Source: DATHSY01 sp046729855 (GTDB lineage: Bacteria; Actinomycetota; UBA4738; HRBIN12). Taken from it: 64,000 nucleotides of DNA. The notes under the pieces are model-generated. The model did not search any database and was not told the origin of the DNA. It saw only the letters and a program-made list of their open reading frames with translations. The stretch covers positions 24,677-88,676 of the forward strand of contig JBKPHM010000010.1 in assembly GCA_046729855.1 (NCBI GenBank), read 5' to 3'. The position numbers and the translations under genes were made by a program. Of the stretch, positions 50,524-61,058 are shown piece after piece; positions within the stretch are counted from its first letter, which is position 1; each line of letters begins with the position of its first letter.

Positions 50524-51024
50524 TCACGCCCGGGCGGCGGCGAGCAGCAACCCGACGGCCGTCTTCGCGTCGCGGACGCGCCCGGCGCGGGCGGCGCTGG
50601 CCATCTCGTCGAGCGGGCGGATCACGAGCGCGATCCCTCGCTCGGGCGCTTGCTCGGGCTCGGCCTCGGTCGACGCGACGAACAGGTGGACGTATTCATC
50701 GCTGAAGCCCGCCGACGTGTAGATCCCGCCGAGGAATTCGATCGAGCGGTGGCGGTACCCGGTCTCCTCGACGAGCTCGCGGGCGGCCGCCGTCAGCGCG
50801 TCCTCGCCCTCCACGTCCAAGATCCCCGCGGGGATCTCCACGAGCGCGTCGCGAATCGCGGGCCGCTTCTGCCGGACGAGGATCACGCGGCCGTCCGGCA
50901 GCACCGGGACAACGGCCGCGGCGCCCGGATGGTGCACGACCTCGAGCTCGTGGCCGTCCCAGACCTCGACCCGGATATGGAGCAGCCGCCCGTCGAAGAC
51001 GTCGCGGGCGGCGTCGGGCTCCAT
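50524..51024 (-). CDS. NUDIX hydrolase, ADP-ribose pyrophosphatase type
   Basis: 166-residue NUDIX enzyme, probably cleaving ADP-ribose to AMP and ribose 5-phosphate. Seen: RQKRPAIRDALVEIPAGILDVEGE followed by the NUDIX core AARELVEETGY with the metal-binding Glu pair. The spacing between the box Gly and Glu is one longer than the textbook motif, as in mycobacterial homologues. It lies next to pyrG, as Rv1700 does. Confidence 0.92.
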   Translation of the reverse strand: MEPDAARDVFDGRLLHIRVEVWDGHELEVVHHPGAAAVVPVLPDGRVILVRQKRPAIRDALVEIPAGILDVEGEDALTAAARELVEETGYRHRSIEFLGGIYTSAGFSDEYVHLFVASTEAEPEQAPERGIALVIRPLDEMASAARAGRVRDAKTAVGLLLAAARA

Positions 51025-51046
51025 GCCGCCGACCGTGCCCCGCGGC

Positions 51047-52687
<1,641 letters not shown>

Positions 52688-52774
52688 CTCGGGAGAGCAT
52701 GGTAGCAGAGGTCGGTGACATACCTCCTCAGGCTCAGTTGAGGAGTCCTGAAGAGTTCGCCCGATCGTTCGCGA

Positions 52775-53527
52775 TCAGAACCGGTGATCGTCGCGTCGAC
52801 CGAGCCGGTCGATCCAGCGCAGCGGGCGGACCGCGTCGATCGCACGTGACAGCGTGACGGTCTCGGCGAGCACGTTAAGGGCGACGGCCGCGACGGCCGA
52901 CGCGGCCACCGCCCATCCCGGCAGCACGAGGTAGAGGCCGAGCCCCGCCGCGAACCCGAGCAGGTTCGCGCCCCCGTCGCCCAGCATCGCGTGCTCTCCC
53001 AGGTCGAGCGGCCGCGCGACGAGCGAGGCGACGAAGAGGCCTGTGAGCACGGGCGCGAGCCAGGCCTCCCCGACGAAAACCACGAACGCGAGCGCTGCCG
53101 GCAGGAAGGCCTTCAGGGCACGCCCGGGTCGCAGGTCCAGGCCGTTCCAGACGTTCGCCGCCGCGGCGAGCAGGACGATGCCCGCCACCCGGACCCACCC
53201 CGCCCGAGTCGGCTCGAGCCCGACGACGATCGCCGCGGAGCCGGTCGCGACCAGGGCCTTTACGACGCCGGTCGTGACGCGGCCCTCGGCGAGCGCGCGT
53301 GCGTGGTTCCGAAGACCGCGCGCGCGGCCGTCGAGCAGGTCGTCCAGGAGCCCGGCCGCGAACACGAGCAGGCACCCGGCCAGCGCGCCCCAGGCCGGCG
53401 CTCCGAGGTCCCACACCAGCGCCGAGCCGGCGGTCCAGGCGGCGCCCGCCAGGGCCAGCAACACCCCCAGGGACCGCGGCACCGCGACCCCGCGGTAGTT
53501 CTCGGCCAGGAGCCGGTCCCAGGTCAT
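52775..53527 (-). CDS. MraY/WecA-like polyprenyl-phosphate sugar transferase
   Basis: 250-residue polytopic GT4-type membrane protein. Seen: the Asp-Asp motif AAGLLDDLLDG, NVWNGLDL and MLGDGGANLLGF, all typical of the polyprenyl-phosphate N-acetylhexosamine-1-phosphate transferase family, and about seven hydrophobic spans. It is shorter than MraY or WecA by 70-100 residues and lacks the first spans, so it is probably a specialised homologue. It overlaps the GT2 gene by 4 bp and lies between pyrG and mctB, where M. tuberculosis has no such gene. Confidence 0.8.
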   Translation of the reverse strand: MTWDRLLAENYRGVAVPRSLGVLLALAGAAWTAGSALVWDLGAPAWGALAGCLLVFAAGLLDDLLDGRARGLRNHARALAEGRVTTGVVKALVATGSAAIVVGLEPTRAGWVRVAGIVLLAAAANVWNGLDLRPGRALKAFLPAALAFVVFVGEAWLAPVLTGLFVASLVARPLDLGEHAMLGDGGANLLGFAAGLGLYLVLPGWAVAASAVAAVALNVLAETVTLSRAIDAVRPLRWIDRLGRRDDHRF

Positions 53528-54201
53528 CGCAGGCCCGCGGATCGCACGACCACGGCGCGAAGGATGTCGATGCCCTGGCGGCCGCGGTGAGCGAAGCCGC
53601 GCAGGTCACGGCCGGTCGGCCGGTGCGTCACCTCGAGTGCCATCTCCTCGACGCGGAACCCAGCGCGGACAGCATCGACGGTCAGGGCCGTCTCGAGGCC
53701 GAACCCCCCCGCGAGCGGCGCGCAGGCCGCGCGCAGTTCGTCGGAGAGGGCGCGTTGCCCCGACAGGGGCTCGGTCGCATCGAACCCACTCAGGGCGCGG
53801 ATCGCCCGAGCGGACGCGCGCTTCACCATCCCGAACCCCCCACCCGGTTGCGGCGGCAACACGGCGATCGCCATGTCGGCCGCGCCGGAGGAGACCCGCT
53901 CGACGAGCGGTCCGAGCTCCGCGGCCGTCTCGCCGAGGTCGCCGTCGGCGAACAGCCAGACGTCCGCCCCGCGGACCCGCCGGAGGGCACCCTCGATGGC
54001 GCGGCCCTTCCCGGCTCGCCGCGGGATCCGCAGGACCGCGGCTCCCGCCGCGGCGGCCTCGCAGGCCGTGCCGTCGCGCGACGCGTCGTCCACGACAACC
54101 ACCCCGTCGATCGCGTCGATCCCGCGCAGCGCCCGGACCGTGGCCCCGATGCGGTCGGCCTCGTTGCGCGCCGGGACGAGCGCGACGACGCGCGGGCTCA
54201 C
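53524..54201 (-). CDS. Family 2 glycosyltransferase
   Basis: 225-residue GT-A fold transferase. Seen: VALVPARNEADRIGATVRAL in two parts, VVVDDASRDGT, and the DxD-like FADGDLGET. It resembles dolichyl/polyprenyl-phosphate sugar synthases. GTG start overlapping the mctB-like gene by 4 bp and followed by an overlapping polyprenyl-phosphate transferase, so the pair may build a lipid-linked sugar for the envelope (inference). Confidence 0.88.
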   Translation of the reverse strand: MSPRVVALVPARNEADRIGATVRALRGIDAIDGVVVVDDASRDGTACEAAAAGAAVLRIPRRAGKGRAIEGALRRVRGADVWLFADGDLGETAAELGPLVERVSSGAADMAIAVLPPQPGGGFGMVKRASARAIRALSGFDATEPLSGQRALSDELRAACAPLAGGFGLETALTVDAVRAGFRVEEMALEVTHRPTGRDLRGFAHRGRQGIDILRAVVVRSAGLR

Positions 54202-55109
54202 GGCGGTGGGATCGGCGTGACGTCGGAGCCCTTGAACCCGTAGTCGCCGCCCTGCCCAAGCTCGATCAGCCGCTCGAGCCCCAGCACGAGCGCGGCACCG
54301 CCGATCGACAGGTCGACGTCGTCGACCGTCACGATCCGGCCGTCCGTCGCGGCGTCGTCGCGGAGCACCGACACAAACGGGTAGTTCGTTCCCGCGCTCT
54401 CGCCCGCCGCCACTCTTACGCCGCGCGCCAGGAGCTCCGCGATGAACGGCACGAGGAACTCGTCCGTCGCCGGCGTGGGCTCGTCCTCACCCCCGGCGGC
54501 GACGATGACGATTTCCCCGTTCCCGCCGACGCCTTCGAGGTCGCCCTCGGTGACAGACGAACCCTCGGGGAACGAGAGGAACCCCTTCTCGAGCAAACCG
54601 TTGAGGACGTCGGCCTCCGAGTCTGCATCGCGGTCGGGCGAGCCCTCCGCCAGCCGGTCGGCGACTACCTCGGCGGCACCTTGTCGGAGCGGTGCCGGGT
54701 CGTCGCTCGCTTCCACCCCGAGCAGCTCGGCCAGCTCATCCCGCTCCGGTTGTCCTGACGCGGACATCTTCTCTGTGACCGCGAGCGCAGCGACGAGCTC
54801 CGCATCGGCTGCTTCGAGGGACGAGCGCACCTGGGACATGATGCGGTCGTCGACCCCGACGTGCGTAACCACGACGACGCGGCGCCCAGCGAGGTTACCG
54901 TTGACAAGGATCGGCAGGACGTCTGTTGCCTGCTCGATGTCCACGAGCCTCGCGCGGACGTCGGCGAGCTCCTCCTGGAAATCGTGCGTCTGCCGCTCGA
55001 GACGACCAACGAGCGCTGGCTGGACGTATGCGTTCCCGACGGCGATGCCGAGGGCGACCGCCAAGAACACGGCGACGACGGTGAACACGTGGTAGCGGAA
55101 GGAGATCAC
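54198..55109 (-). CDS. mctB: MctB-like copper transporter/SteB family protein
   Basis: 303-residue envelope protein with one N-terminal membrane span (residues 8-27, FTVVAVFLAVALGIAVGNAY in part) and a long coiled extracytoplasmic region. Seen: ISFRYHVFTVVAVFLAVA at the start, the hallmark of this family. M. tuberculosis MctB affects copper content, and corynebacterial SteB pairs with SteA in cell separation; with steA directly upstream and overlapping, the SteB role is at least as likely here. Confidence 0.85.
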   Translation of the reverse strand: MISFRYHVFTVVAVFLAVALGIAVGNAYVQPALVGRLERQTHDFQEELADVRARLVDIEQATDVLPILVNGNLAGRRVVVVTHVGVDDRIMSQVRSSLEAADAELVAALAVTEKMSASGQPERDELAELLGVEASDDPAPLRQGAAEVVADRLAEGSPDRDADSEADVLNGLLEKGFLSFPEGSSVTEGDLEGVGGNGEIVIVAAGGEDEPTPATDEFLVPFIAELLARGVRVAAGESAGTNYPFVSVLRDDAATDGRIVTVDDVDLSIGGAALVLGLERLIELGQGGDYGFKGSDVTPIPPP

Positions 55110-56383
55110 ACGAGCTCTTTCAGGTCGAAGAGAAACTGGCGGAAGCTCTCGAATAGCTGGATCACGAACAGCCGCAGCGCCGGGGACGCGATCGCGACGA
55201 CGAGGCCGATCGCGACGGCGGCCGCCGCGACCATGAGCAGCGTGTCGCTAGCGCGCAGGCGCGGCGAGTACACGCGTGACACGCCCTTCGCATCCATCAG
55301 GATCTCGCCGACCCGGAGCCGCACGAGGAACGTGCTGGACATACCCTCGCGACCCTTGTCGAGGAACTCGCGGAGGTTGCCGTGGCTGCCGACTGCGACG
55401 ATCAGGTCCGCGCCCTTCTGGTGCGCGAGCAGGAAGGCGGCGTCCTCGCTCGTCCCCATCGCGCGGACGACCGTGTACGGGACCCCGAGGGCGTCCAGGC
55501 GATCGCGCCCCGGCGCGCGGCCGTCCTCGTATGCGTGCAGCACGATCTCGGTCGGCTTGCGAGGCGACCATCTCCGCGGACGCTTGAGGGCGAGCGCGAG
55601 GGCCTCGTCTGAGACGCTGTCCATGTCACCGACGATCAGCTCGGGTCGGTACCCCGCCTCGAGCAAGGCGTCCGCGCCGCCGTCGACGCCGATCAGGACC
55701 GGGCGGACGTTGCGGATGTAGGGGCGGAGGACGGCCAGATCCTCCCTGTACTGAGAGCCGCGGACGACGACGAGCACGGGCCTGCCGGCGACGTCATGCG
55801 CGAGGTCCGGCAACCCCCCGCCACCGAACAGCACGTCGCGCTCCCGCTGCATCAGGTCGGCCGTGTTCCGCGCGAAGCCCTCGAACCGGTCGGCGAGCGA
55901 GACCTGCGCCTCCTCCATCGCGCGCCGGACGGACTCACGGCCCTGTCGGACGCCGACGCCGACGAGCCGGTCGCCCACGTAGATCCGCTCGCCGACGACG
56001 TGGATCAGGTCACCCTCCCGCACCTTGCGCAGCAGCAACGGGCCGATCCCATCGATCAGCGGGATGCCCGCGGCCACCAGGAGCTGCGGGCCGAGGTTCG
56101 GGTAGCGGCCGCTGATCGAGCGCGCGGCGTTCACGACCGCCGCGACGCCAGCCGAGAGCAGACCCTCGGCGGACACGCGGTCCAGGTCCTCGTGATCGAT
56201 CACGGCGACCTCGCCGTAGCGTAGGCGCGGCACGAGCCGCTTGGTGCGCGCGTCCACGCGCGCGACGGCCGGCGTCGCTCCCAGTCGCCGGCTCGGGCGG
56301 CGCCCGGGCCTGCGCCGCAAACCGCGAGCCCTCGTTACGACTGCCGTGATCGCCTCCGTCCGGCCTCGCCGGCCGATCCGCAA
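55106..56383 (-). CDS. steA: SteA-like cell-division/envelope protein
   Basis: 425-residue protein with a thiamin-pyrophosphokinase-like domain and a C-terminal membrane segment. Seen: RYPNLGPQLLVAAGIPLID in adjacent parts, LIGVDGGADALLEAGYRPELIVGDMDS (the TPK-like core), TSEDAAFLLA, and two hydrophobic stretches near residues 378-410. Corynebacterial SteA acts with SteB in daughter-cell separation. The start is uncertain: TTG at 56383 lies right against a TACGCT box, and a later start within the Arg-rich first 40 residues is possible. Confidence 0.88.
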   Translation of the reverse strand: MRIGRRGRTEAITAVVTRARGLRRRPGRRPSRRLGATPAVARVDARTKRLVPRLRYGEVAVIDHEDLDRVSAEGLLSAGVAAVVNAARSISGRYPNLGPQLLVAAGIPLIDGIGPLLLRKVREGDLIHVVGERIYVGDRLVGVGVRQGRESVRRAMEEAQVSLADRFEGFARNTADLMQRERDVLFGGGGLPDLAHDVAGRPVLVVVRGSQYREDLAVLRPYIRNVRPVLIGVDGGADALLEAGYRPELIVGDMDSVSDEALALALKRPRRWSPRKPTEIVLHAYEDGRAPGRDRLDALGVPYTVVRAMGTSEDAAFLLAHQKGADLIVAVGSHGNLREFLDKGREGMSSTFLVRLRVGEILMDAKGVSRVYSPRLRASDTLLMVAAAAVAIGLVVAIASPALRLFVIQLFESFRQFLFDLKELV

Positions 56384-56417
56384 AGCGTACCGGAGGCATC
56401 CCTGGTGCCGCCGCCGA

Positions 56418-58070
56418 TCATACGGGGGTGCGGCTCCGGGCGGCCTCGGCGAGCAGCTCCTCGGCGTGGAGGGCGGCCGCCTCGCTCTGGGGGAGGCCGC
56501 TCAACATCCGGGAGAGCTCGGCGACCCGCTCCCCCCCGTCGACGACGCGGGCCGTCGCGGAGCCGTCTCGTTTCTCGACGACGATCTGCCGATCGGCGAA
56601 CGCCGCGATCTGCGGCAGGTGGGTCACGACCAGCACCTGCCGACGTCGACCGAGCTCCGCGAGACGTCTGCCCACCGCGACGGCCGCGCGCCCGCCGATG
56701 CCGGCGTCGACCTCGTCGAAGACGAGCGTCGGCACGTCGTCGAGGTCGACGAGGACCGTGCGGCAGGCGAGCATCGTCCTCGACAGCTCCCCGCCGGAGG
56801 CGACCTTCGACAGGGGCATCGTCGGTTGCCCATGACCCCCGGCGAACATGAACGAGGCGTGCTCGGCCCCCGACCGGGTGGGCTGGCCGTACGGCGCGAG
56901 GGCGATCTCGATGCGAGCCCCCTCGAGTCCGAGCTCGCCGAGCTCCCGCTCGATGGCCGACGCAAGGCGCGGCGCCGCCTCGGCTCGCGTCGCCGACACG
57001 GCCCCGAGGGCGGCGCGGACCTGAGCCCGCAGACTCGCCACATCGCGCTCCAGGACCCCCTCCTCACGGTCGGAGTCTTCGAGATCGGCGAGCTCGCGCC
57101 TAGCCCGCTCGAGGAACGCGAGCGCCTCCTTCTCGGTGTCGCCGTATTTGCGCAGGACCGAGCGGACCGCGGCGATGCGCTCCCGGGTCGCCTCCAGGCG
57201 CGCCGGGTCGAGCTCCACGGATTCCCGGTACGCGCGGACATCGTGGGCGGCCTCGACCGCCTCCTCCGCGACGGCTCGGACGCGTTCGGCCAGCGGCATG
57301 GCCGCCGGGTCGAGATCCGCGATCGCGGCGAGCGCCGCGGCCGCCGACCGCATGCGATCGCCCGCGGCGTCGTCGGCCGCGATCGCCTCCTCGGCGGCGT
57401 GAGCCCGTTCGAGTAGCCGCTCGGCGTGGGCCAGCCGCGACTCGTCGCTTTCGAGCTCGGCGAGCTGGCCGGGCCGGAGCCCGGCCGTCTCGAGCTCACG
57501 GACCTGGTGGGCGAGCACGTCCGCGAGCCGCGCCCGTTCGCGTTCGCGCGCCGACAGCTCCGCGAGCCGGCGTTCGGCGGTCAGGAGCCGATCGAACGAT
57601 GCCTCGAAGGCCTGCAACGCACGTACGTGGGACGCGCCCGCGAACCGGTCCAGGAACGCCGTCTGAGCGGCGTGCGATCGCAGGAGGACGTCTTCCTGCT
57701 GGCCGTGGAACTCGACGAGCCCGGCGCCGACGTCGGCCAGCGTGGAGACCGGGGCCATCTGCCCAGCGATCCGGGCGGTGCTCCTGCCATCGGGCGCGAT
57801 GGTCCGCGAGACGATCACCTCGCCGTCCTCCGCCCACCCGCCCGCCTCGGCCCCCGGCGTCGGGTCGAAGCGCGCCTGCACCATCGCACCGCGCGCCCCG
57901 GGACGGACCAGGGTCGCCGAGGCTCGCCGCCCGATGACCAGCGACAGTCCGACCGTGATCATCGTCTTGCCGGCGCCCGTCTCGCCCGTCAGGACGTTGA
58001 CGCCGGGACCGAACGACAGCTCCAGGTCGTCGATCACGCCGAGCGCCGTGATGTGCAGATCGCGGAGCAC
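56418..58070 (-). CDS. recN: DNA repair protein RecN
   Basis: 550-residue SMC-like ATPase of double-strand-break repair. Seen: Walker A GETGAGKT at residues 29-36, a long coiled-coil middle (about 155-365) rich in Ala, Glu and Arg, signature KVASGGELSRTMLA, and Walker B TLVFDEVDAGIGG. The GTG start is 6 bp after the nadK stop. tlyA-nadK-recN-steA-mctB is the same order as Rv1694-Rv1698. Confidence 0.95.
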   Translation of the reverse strand: MLRDLHITALGVIDDLELSFGPGVNVLTGETGAGKTMITVGLSLVIGRRASATLVRPGARGAMVQARFDPTPGAEAGGWAEDGEVIVSRTIAPDGRSTARIAGQMAPVSTLADVGAGLVEFHGQQEDVLLRSHAAQTAFLDRFAGASHVRALQAFEASFDRLLTAERRLAELSARERERARLADVLAHQVRELETAGLRPGQLAELESDESRLAHAERLLERAHAAEEAIAADDAAGDRMRSAAAALAAIADLDPAAMPLAERVRAVAEEAVEAAHDVRAYRESVELDPARLEATRERIAAVRSVLRKYGDTEKEALAFLERARRELADLEDSDREEGVLERDVASLRAQVRAALGAVSATRAEAAPRLASAIERELGELGLEGARIEIALAPYGQPTRSGAEHASFMFAGGHGQPTMPLSKVASGGELSRTMLACRTVLVDLDDVPTLVFDEVDAGIGGRAAVAVGRRLAELGRRRQVLVVTHLPQIAAFADRQIVVEKRDGSATARVVDGGERVAELSRMLSGLPQSEAAALHAEELLAEAARSRTPV

Positions 58071-58076
58071 GACCGT

Positions 58077-58928
58077 CTACCAGGTCCCCGGGTCCTCGCC
58101 GGGCAGCCCAAACTTTTCGCGGACGAGCGCGTGGAACGGGGGCGCCTGCTCTGAGCGCACGAAACGCGACGGTTTCGGCGCCCGTCCGATGCGGACGCGG
58201 GCGCCGACGGGCAGCTCTAGGCTCGCGCGCCCGTCCGCGGAGATCAGCCCCTCCTCCTCGCCGACGACCTCCACCGCGACGCGCTGGTCGGCGGACAGAA
58301 CGAGCGACCGGTCGAACACCATGTGCGCGGCAACCGGCGTAACGATCAGGCACGGGATCGTCGGTGTGACGATCGGACCGCCGGATGAGAACGAATACGC
58401 CGTCGACCCCGTCGGCGTCGCGACGATCACACCGTCGGCCGAGAACGTCGTCACGTACACGTCGTCGACGAAGACGGCCAGCCGGACGATCCGGTGGCGT
58501 GCCTTCTTCTCGATCATCATCTCGTTCAGTGCCCACTGCGTGGGGAACGACGCCGGTTCCGGCTCGGCCGTAACGGCAAGGCGCTCCTCGATCCGGGCAG
58601 ACCCCGCGATCGCGCGCTCGAGGACGACGGTGGCAAGCTGCGGATCGACCTCGGTTAGGAATCCGACGCGGCCAACCTTCACGCCAAGGATCGGGCGGTC
58701 GATCCGGGCGGCGACGTACGCCGCGTGCAGGAACGTGCCGTCGCCGCCGATCGAGACGATCAGGTCGAGACCCTTGCCGAACGCTTGCACCGCCTCATCG
58801 TCGTCGTGGGCGTCGTCGTCGAACCGGCGGGCCTCGAGCCCGTGAGCCTCGAGCCACTCGGCCAGGCGATCCGCAACCTGGATGGCCTGTGGTCGCGCTG
58901 GATGCACGACGAGACCGGCGGCGTTCAC
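58077..58928 (-). CDS. nadK: NAD kinase
   Basis: 283-residue kinase making NADP from NAD. Seen: SIGGDGTFLHAAY with GGDGTF at residues 61-66, ALNEMMIEKK, SADGVIVATPTGSTAYSFSSGGP in two parts, and a conserved late GLISADG. The GTG start at 58928 overlaps the tlyA stop (GTGA); longer upstream extensions run antisense to tlyA codons and are not real. Confidence 0.95.
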   Translation of the reverse strand: MNAAGLVVHPARPQAIQVADRLAEWLEAHGLEARRFDDDAHDDDEAVQAFGKGLDLIVSIGGDGTFLHAAYVAARIDRPILGVKVGRVGFLTEVDPQLATVVLERAIAGSARIEERLAVTAEPEPASFPTQWALNEMMIEKKARHRIVRLAVFVDDVYVTTFSADGVIVATPTGSTAYSFSSGGPIVTPTIPCLIVTPVAAHMVFDRSLVLSADQRVAVEVVGEEEGLISADGRASLELPVGARVRIGRAPKPSRFVRSEQAPPFHALVREKFGLPGEDPGTW

Positions 58929-59740
58929 GTGGCCCCACCCCGCGCGCGCGCTTCCTCCACGGCGAGCACGATCTCGTCGTCCAGATTCGGCGAGATGGCG
59001 TCGCCCACCTCGAGCGAGCTCCAGAGCAGAAACTCGACGTTGCCGGCCGGGCCACGCACGGGCGACGGTATCGCTCCACGGGGCACGAGGCCCGACCGCT
59101 GCGCCGCGTCGGCGACCGAGCGGATGACCGTCGCCCAGACGGCCGGATCGCGCACGACCCCGCGCGCGCCGACCACCTCGCGGCCTGCCTCGAACTGCGG
59201 CTTGACGAGATAGACGTGATCGGCCGGTCGGGCGGACACCGCGACGAGCGAGGGGATCACGAGCCCGAGCGAGATGAACGAGAGGTCCGCGACAACGACC
59301 TGTGGGCGAGACGGCAGCTGGTCGGGACGCAGCGCGCGGACGTTCGTCCGGTCGAGCGTCGTGACACGCGGGTCGGATCGCAGCGACCATGCGAGCTGGC
59401 CGTACCCGACGTCGACGGCGGTCACGTGCGCGGCGCCCCGGCGCAGCAGGACGTCCGTGAACCCGCCCGTCGAGGCGCCGGCGTCCAGTCCCACCTTGCC
59501 GCGCACGTCGATCCCGAAGCGATCGAGCGCGGCGTGGAGCTTGTCCCCGCCGCGCGACGCGAACCGCCGCGCCGCCTGCCGGACCTCGACGGGCTCGTCG
59601 TCGGCGACCATCGAGGAGGGCTTGGCGCCCGGACGCCCGGCCACGAGCACGGACCCCGCATCGATCGCTTCGCGCGCCTCCTGGCGCGACCCGACGAGGC
59701 CGCGCCGGACGAGTTCCGCGTCCAGCCGCCGCCGCGTCAC
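58925..59740 (-). CDS. tlyA: rRNA 2'-O-methyltransferase TlyA (hemolysin-like)
   Basis: 271-residue methyltransferase with an N-terminal S4 domain (residues 1-60, RRRLDAELVRRGLVGSRQEA in part) and a Rossmann FtsJ-like domain. Seen: FASRGGDKLHAALD, LDAGASTGGFTDVLL for SAM binding, VVADLSFISL and LVKPQFE, giving the K-D-K-E tetrad. Mycobacterial TlyA methylates 16S and 23S rRNA and sets capreomycin sensitivity. GTG start. Confidence 0.94.
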   Translation of the reverse strand: MTRRRLDAELVRRGLVGSRQEAREAIDAGSVLVAGRPGAKPSSMVADDEPVEVRQAARRFASRGGDKLHAALDRFGIDVRGKVGLDAGASTGGFTDVLLRRGAAHVTAVDVGYGQLAWSLRSDPRVTTLDRTNVRALRPDQLPSRPQVVVADLSFISLGLVIPSLVAVSARPADHVYLVKPQFEAGREVVGARGVVRDPAVWATVIRSVADAAQRSGLVPRGAIPSPVRGPAGNVEFLLWSSLEVGDAISPNLDDEIVLAVEEARARGGAT

Positions 59741-59751
59741 CGCGACCGGGC

Positions 59752-60138
59752 TCAGGACGCGCTCGTCCCGCCGGGGGACGTCGGGGTGGTCCGCTTCGCC
59801 GTGGCGCGCTTGGTAGCGCTCGGCTTGGTGGCCGTCGATCTCGTGGCCGCATCGGACGCGCGCTCCAGGTTGCGGACGCGCTTCTTCAGCGCGTCGACCT
59901 CGTCGCGGGTCGCGACCCCCATCCCGCGGAGCTGCTCGCCGACCTCGCGCCGGATCGTCTCGGTCATGCGATCACGGTTCGACTTGGACCACTCGAGGAG
60001 GTCCTGCGCGACGCGCTGGACCTGCTCTCGCCCCTTCGCCTGACCGCCCACGATCGACCGAGCCGCCTGCTGGGCCTTCGCGGGCGTCAGCTTCCCGACC
60101 GTCGCCTCCATATACTTGCGCAGGTCGTTCATCTCCAT
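59752..60138 (-). CDS. Small coiled-coil, phasin/BMFP-like protein
   Basis: 128-residue protein with an amphipathic N-terminal half, a predicted coiled coil near residues 78-95 (VDALKKRVRNLER) and a Thr/Lys/Ala-rich tail (about 96-128) reminiscent of histone-like or phasin C-termini. The DALKKRVxxLE pattern resembles BMFP/phasin-associated proteins. Function unknown; position corresponds roughly to the small Rv1693. The ATG has GGAGG upstream. Confidence 0.65.
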   Translation of the reverse strand: MEMNDLRKYMEATVGKLTPAKAQQAARSIVGGQAKGREQVQRVAQDLLEWSKSNRDRMTETIRREVGEQLRGMGVATRDEVDALKKRVRNLERASDAATRSTATKPSATKRATAKRTTPTSPGGTSAS

Positions 60139-60222
60139 CAGTCGCCTCCGGGCATCGCTCGTGACGTCAGGATACTCGGCGACGCGAGCGGGTTCCCGGG
60201 CGCCGCTGCTAGGCTCGCGCGG

Positions 60223-60252
60223 ATGGACCGGTCGGGGTGGGTCGTGACGTGA
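60223..60252 (+). CDS. Leaderless nine-codon ORF upstream of rhomboid
   Basis: ATG at 60223 lies 7 bases after a TAGGCT -10 box (60210-60215). The frame encodes MDRSGWVVT and stops at TGA 60250-60252, which overlaps a GTG (60249-60251) in the rhomboid frame as GTGA. Ribosomes loading on a leaderless 5' end could translate this peptide and then reinitiate on the rhomboid frame. Very short, so chance is possible. Confidence 0.35.
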   Translation: MDRSGWVVT

Positions 60253-61058
60253 TCCCGCTCCGCGACGCCAATCCGACCCGCCGGTTCGCCTGGGTTACGC
60301 TGCTGTTCATCGCCCTGAACGCCGCCGTCTTCCTGCTGTGGCAGCCGACGTTCGGGACCGAGATGCAGCAGCAGCTGTTCTTCTTCTGCAACGCCGAGAT
60401 CCCCTGGGAGGTCACGCACCAGGAGTCGCTCGCCGACGGTGGCGCGGCGGCGCGCGCGGCGATCTCCGAGGAGTTCCGCGCGACGCCCGCGCAGGCGACG
60501 CAGCTGCAGGACGCGCTCGAACGCGAGTGCGGCGGCAAGAGCTGGTGGGAGTCGGTGTTCGTGGCGATGTTCCTGCACGGGTCGTGGCTGCACATCGGCG
60601 GCAACATGCTGTACCTCTGGATCTTCGGCAACAACGTCGAGGACCGGATCGGATGGCTCGGGTACGTCGTCTTCTATCTGCTCGGCGGAATCGCCGCCGC
60701 GGCCCTGCAGACCGTCCTCGACCCGAACTCAGCGATCCCGAACCTCGGCGCATCGGGAGCGATCGCGGCGGTCCTGGGGGCCTACCTCGTGATGTTCCCG
60801 CGGGCGCGCGTCTACACGCTGGTGATCTTCTTCTTCATCACGGCCGTCGAGCTGCCGGCGGTGTTGGTGCTGGGTGCCTGGTTCGTGCTGCAGCTATTCA
60901 GCGGCTTTGGCGAGTTCGGCCGAGAGGTGGGCGGCGGCGTCGCGTACTGGGCACACGTCGGCGGGTTCGTGTTCGGCATGGCGGGGGCATGGCTGTTCTT
61001 CCGCCCGCGGCGTCAGGCACCACCCTCGTTCGCGCCGCCGAGGCCGGACTACTACTGA
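60237..61058 (+). CDS. Rhomboid family intramembrane serine protease
   Basis: 273-residue membrane protease. Seen: six hydrophobic spans, FLHGSWLHIGGNMLYLW with the conserved Asn and His, the nucleophile in GASGA (Ser173) and the general base in AHVGG (His240), making a complete Ser-His dyad. A long extracytoplasmic loop (about residues 38-105) between the first two spans is characteristic of a common actinobacterial subgroup. Start is GTG 60237 or, better coupled to the short ORF above, GTG 60249. Confidence 0.92.
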   Translation: MGRDVIPLRDANPTRRFAWVTLLFIALNAAVFLLWQPTFGTEMQQQLFFFCNAEIPWEVTHQESLADGGAAARAAISEEFRATPAQATQLQDALERECGGKSWWESVFVAMFLHGSWLHIGGNMLYLWIFGNNVEDRIGWLGYVVFYLLGGIAAAALQTVLDPNSAIPNLGASGAIAAVLGAYLVMFPRARVYTLVIFFFITAVELPAVLVLGAWFVLQLFSGFGEFGREVGGGVAYWAHVGGFVFGMAGAWLFFRPRRQAPPSFAPPRPDYY

